Assembly (NCBI GenBank): GCA_028687415.1
Contig: JAQUAC010000019.1
Coordinates: 1-15,496 of the forward strand
Length of the DNA stretch: 15,496 bases
Reading direction: 5' to 3'
Source of the DNA: Acidocella sp.
Lineage (GTDB): Bacteria; Pseudomonadota; Alphaproteobacteria; Acetobacterales; Acetobacteraceae
Made by a program: the position numbers and the translations under genes. Positions 13,616-15,496 of this stretch are shown in pieces. A model generated the notes under the pieces. It was not told the origin of the DNA and did not search any database. It saw only the letters and a program-made list of their open reading frames with translations. The stretch's first letter is position 1. The number at the start of each line of letters is the position of its first letter.

Positions 13616-14551
13616 ATGAACAACCTCCTGAACGCCGCGCAGGATTCGCGCCCCGCTCCCCAGGCCATGATCGTCGATGGTGACCAGGCCAATTTCATGA
13701 CCGATGTGGTGGATGCTTCGCAGCAGCTGCCGGTTCTGGTCGATTTCTGGGCCACGTGGTGTGGCCCGTGCAAAACCCTAACCCCGGCGCTGGAAAAAAT
13801 TACCCTCGCCCAGGGCGGGCGGGTGAAGCTCGTGAAAATCGACGTGGACAAGAATCGTGAGCTGATCGCCCAGCTTGCCCGCATGGGGCTGCCCATGCAG
13901 TCCGTGCCCACGGTGGTGGCGTTCTGGCAGGGGCAGATCGCGGATACTTTCTCCGGTGCCCTGCCGGAGAGCGAATTGAAGCGCTTCGTCGAGGCTCTGC
14001 TGAAACTGGCGGGCTCCTCTGCGCCGAGCGCAGATCTCATTGCCGAAGGTAAAGCACTGCTGGAGCAGGGGCAGGCCGAATCGGCGGCGCAGCATTTCGG
14101 CGCCGCGTTGCAGGAAGATAAAGAGAAGCCGGAAGCCTGGGCTGGCTTGGTGCGGGCGCTGCTGGCGCTGGGCGATGAGCACCGAGCCGCCCAGCTGCTC
14201 AGTCAGGTGCCGGAGAAAATTGCCGGACATCCGGAAATCGCCGGTGCCCGCTCGGCGGTGGCCCTGGCCGCCGAGGGCCGCAAGGCCCAGGCCGCCATGT
14301 CTGGGCTGGAAGCGCGGCTGGCCACGAATCCGGATGACCACGAGGCCCGCTACGAGCTGGCGACGGCGCTGAACGCCTCCGATGCGCGTGCCGAGGCGGC
14401 AGCGGCATTGCTGGACATCATCCGCCGAGACCGCACCTGGAACGAGGGCGCCGCCCGCCTGCAATTGCTGAAATTCTTCGAGGCCTGGGGTATGGACGAT
14501 CCTGCCACCATGGCTGCGCGGCGCAAGCTTTCAGCCATTTTGTTCAGCTGA
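13616..14551 (+). CDS. cnoX: Thioredoxin-fold/TPR chaperedoxin, CnoX-like
   Basis: A 311-residue cytoplasmic protein. Residues about 20-125 form a thioredoxin domain with the active site WCGPC at 48-52 and the cis-Pro loop SVPTVVAFW. The remainder is helical TPR-like: EGKALLEQGQAESAAQHFGA, PEAWAGLVRALLALGDEHRA, and YELATALNASDARAEAAAAL. This two-part layout is that of YbbN/CnoX, a holdase that hands substrates to GroEL and DnaK and protects cysteines. The E. coli protein lacks the first active-site cysteine, whereas this one keeps both, so redox activity is expected. ATG 13616 is chosen because the thioredoxin homology begins soon after; the frame is open to 13550 but the extra residues look non-coding. 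It heads a tight operon with the Lon-domain gene four bases on. Confidence 0.85.
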   Translation: MNNLLNAAQDSRPAPQAMIVDGDQANFMTDVVDASQQLPVLVDFWATWCGPCKTLTPALEKITLAQGGRVKLVKIDVDKNRELIAQLARMGLPMQSVPTVVAFWQGQIADTFSGALPESELKRFVEALLKLAGSSAPSADLIAEGKALLEQGQAESAAQHFGAALQEDKEKPEAWAGLVRALLALGDEHRAAQLLSQVPEKIAGHPEIAGARSAVALAAEGRKAQAAMSGLEARLATNPDDHEARYELATALNASDARAEAAAALLDIIRRDRTWNEGAARLQLLKFFEAWGMDDPATMAARRKLSAILFS

Positions 14552-14555
14552 ACGC

Positions 14556-15227
14556 ATGAGCCCCCTCCGCCCACGGCTGGAAGACCTGCCAGAAGAATTC
14601 CCGGTTTTCCCGCTCACCGGCGCGCTGTTGCTGCCGCATGGCCGCCTGCCGCTGAACATCTTCGAGCCGCGCTACCTTGCCATGGTGGAGGATGCGCTGG
14701 GTGCTGGGCGCTATTTCGGCATGGTGCAGCCGGATAAGCGCCTGGAGGACGGGGATTCCGGCCCCGGCCTGTACCGCATCGGCTGTCTTGGCCGGCTATC
14801 TTCCTTCAGCGAGACGGATGACGGCCGCTACCTCATCACCCTCACTGGCGTGATCCGTTTCACCATCATTGAGGAAATTGCCCCGGGCCGCAGCTATAGG
14901 CGCGTGCGCGCGGCGCTGGGCGGTTTCGCCGCGGACCTCAAGCCCCAAGGCAGCGAGCTGCCCTTCATCCGGCAGGATCTGCTGGACGCACTGAGCCGTT
15001 ACTTTGCCGCCGCCGGGGTGGAGGCAAACTGGGACACGATTTCCACCATGAACGACGATGCCCTCGTCACCTCGCTCTGCATGGCCTGCCCCTTCCTGCC
15101 GGAGGAGAAGCAGGCTTTGCTGGAGGCGCAAGACCCAGCCTACCGCGCCCAGGCCCTGCGCGCTCTGCTGGAGATCGGCGCTTTCGATGATGGGCGTGAG
15201 GACGATACCGAACCGAAAGCGAGTTGA
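14556..15227 (+). CDS. Lon N-terminal (substrate-binding) domain protein, peptidase S16-like
   Basis: A 223-residue stand-alone homolog of the Lon protease N-terminal domain (PF02190). The hallmark is FPVFPLTGALLLPHGRLPLNIFEPRYLAMVEDAL (about 15-48); GMVQPDK and the strand TLTGVIRFTIIEEI follow. The ATPase and Ser-Lys protease domains are absent, so it is not a protease. Such proteins are common in alphaproteobacteria next to CnoX-type genes and are thought to bind unfolded proteins, but the function is unproven. It starts four bases after the chaperedoxin stop and ends three bases before the next gene, consistent with one transcript. Confidence 0.88.
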   Translation: MSPLRPRLEDLPEEFPVFPLTGALLLPHGRLPLNIFEPRYLAMVEDALGAGRYFGMVQPDKRLEDGDSGPGLYRIGCLGRLSSFSETDDGRYLITLTGVIRFTIIEEIAPGRSYRRVRAALGGFAADLKPQGSELPFIRQDLLDALSRYFAAAGVEANWDTISTMNDDALVTSLCMACPFLPEEKQALLEAQDPAYRAQALRALLEIGAFDDGREDDTEPKAS

Positions 15228-15230
15228 CCC

Positions 15231-15425
15231 ATGACCATTGACGATACCAATCCCCCGCTCGACCCGCGCTTGCTGGAAATCCTCGTCTGCCCGCTCACGC
15301 GCGGTCCGCTGCTCTACGACCGTGAGCATAGCGAACTGATCAGCGCCAAGGCGGGGCTGGCTTATCCCATCCGCAATGGCATCCCCATCATGCTGGCTGA
15401 AGAGGCGCGCAGCCTGGTGCCGTGA
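15231..15425 (+). CDS. Trm112/UPF0434 family small protein
   Basis: A 64-residue protein with the family pattern LDPRLLEILVCPLTRGPLLYD near the start and GLAYPIRNGIPIMLAEEAR near the end. It matches the YcaR/UPF0434 group, related to the zinc-ribbon Trm112 activator of methyltransferases. Only one cysteine (in VCPLT) is present, so it cannot bind zinc the way Trm112 with four cysteines does. It lies three bases after the Lon-domain gene and its TGA overlaps the following GTG start. Confidence 0.9.
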   Translation: MTIDDTNPPLDPRLLEILVCPLTRGPLLYDREHSELISAKAGLAYPIRNGIPIMLAEEARSLVP

Positions 15426-15496
15426 CGGCGCCGACACAGATCAAAATCCGCGACGTCGCTCGGCGTCTTGAAATCGGCTTTGAGGACGGCAGCACC
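15422..15496 (+). CDS. DUF971 family protein, N-terminal part (runs off the edge)
   Basis: A GTG-initiated frame overlapping the preceding TGA by four bases stays open to the window edge (25 codons). The sequence contains IKIRDVARRLEIGFEDGST, the typical opening of DUF971 (gamma-butyrobetaine-hydroxylase-like N-terminal domain) proteins, where a short hydrophobic strand is followed by FEDG. DUF971 genes often accompany Trm112-like genes, which supports the call. The rest is outside the window. Confidence 0.68.
   Translation, partial: MTAPTQIKIRDVARRLEIGFEDGST

Overview
The window reads as a high-GC alphaproteobacterial chromosome segment. Gene order (Trx/TPR chaperone, Lon N-domain protein, Trm112-like, DUF971), a Liv-type ABC operon and general protein character suggest Acetobacteraceae or a relative, but I cannot fix the genus from sequence alone.

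Layout. (1) 1-655: AT-rich, damaged DNA. It holds the 3' end of an IS5-family transposase, a membrane-protein fragment cut by that element, and a coding remnant of unknown identity. (2) 656-5533, minus strand: a complete branched-chain amino-acid-type ABC importer operon, transcribed livH-livM-livG-livF-livK with start/stop overlaps; the binding protein comes last and starts with TTG. (3) 5665-5740: tRNA-Lys(CUU), plus strand. (4) 5741-12886: two convergent operons whose 3' ends overlap by 16 bp. The plus operon encodes a Met-rich outer-membrane beta-barrel, a Tat-like periplasmic binding protein, a permease and an ATPase (NitT/TauT type). The minus operon encodes a TPR protein, a AAA+ ATPase with a long unrecognised N-terminal half, and a short protein matching only the HD-domain part of bacterial CCA-adding enzyme, with the HD doublet changed to Met-Asn. 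(5) 12886-13400: non-coding, with several strong inverted repeats. (6) 13401-13475: tRNA-Gly(GCC), minus strand. (7) 13616-15496, plus strand: a compact housekeeping operon of a CGPC-type CnoX-like chaperedoxin, a Lon substrate-binding-domain protein, a Trm112/UPF0434 protein and the start of a DUF971 protein.

The most interesting part is region 4. Each of the two convergent operons is preceded by a close match to the sigma-54 -24/-12 promoter, correctly spaced and a sensible distance from the first gene (TGGCATG-N4-TTGC at 6017; TGGCCCA-N4-TTGCT at 12885 on the minus strand). The minus-strand promoter also has a 20-bp palindrome about 100 bp upstream of the predicted start, where an enhancer-binding protein would sit. 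I infer that the seven genes form one sigma-54-controlled module: envelope-spanning uptake of a small ligand, possibly a metal or metal complex, plus a cytoplasmic AAA+/TPR/pseudo-HD machine that might remodel or mature a client enzyme. No gene in the window names the client or the activator. The module lies between two tRNA genes, as an accessory block would, but I found no integrase or att duplication.
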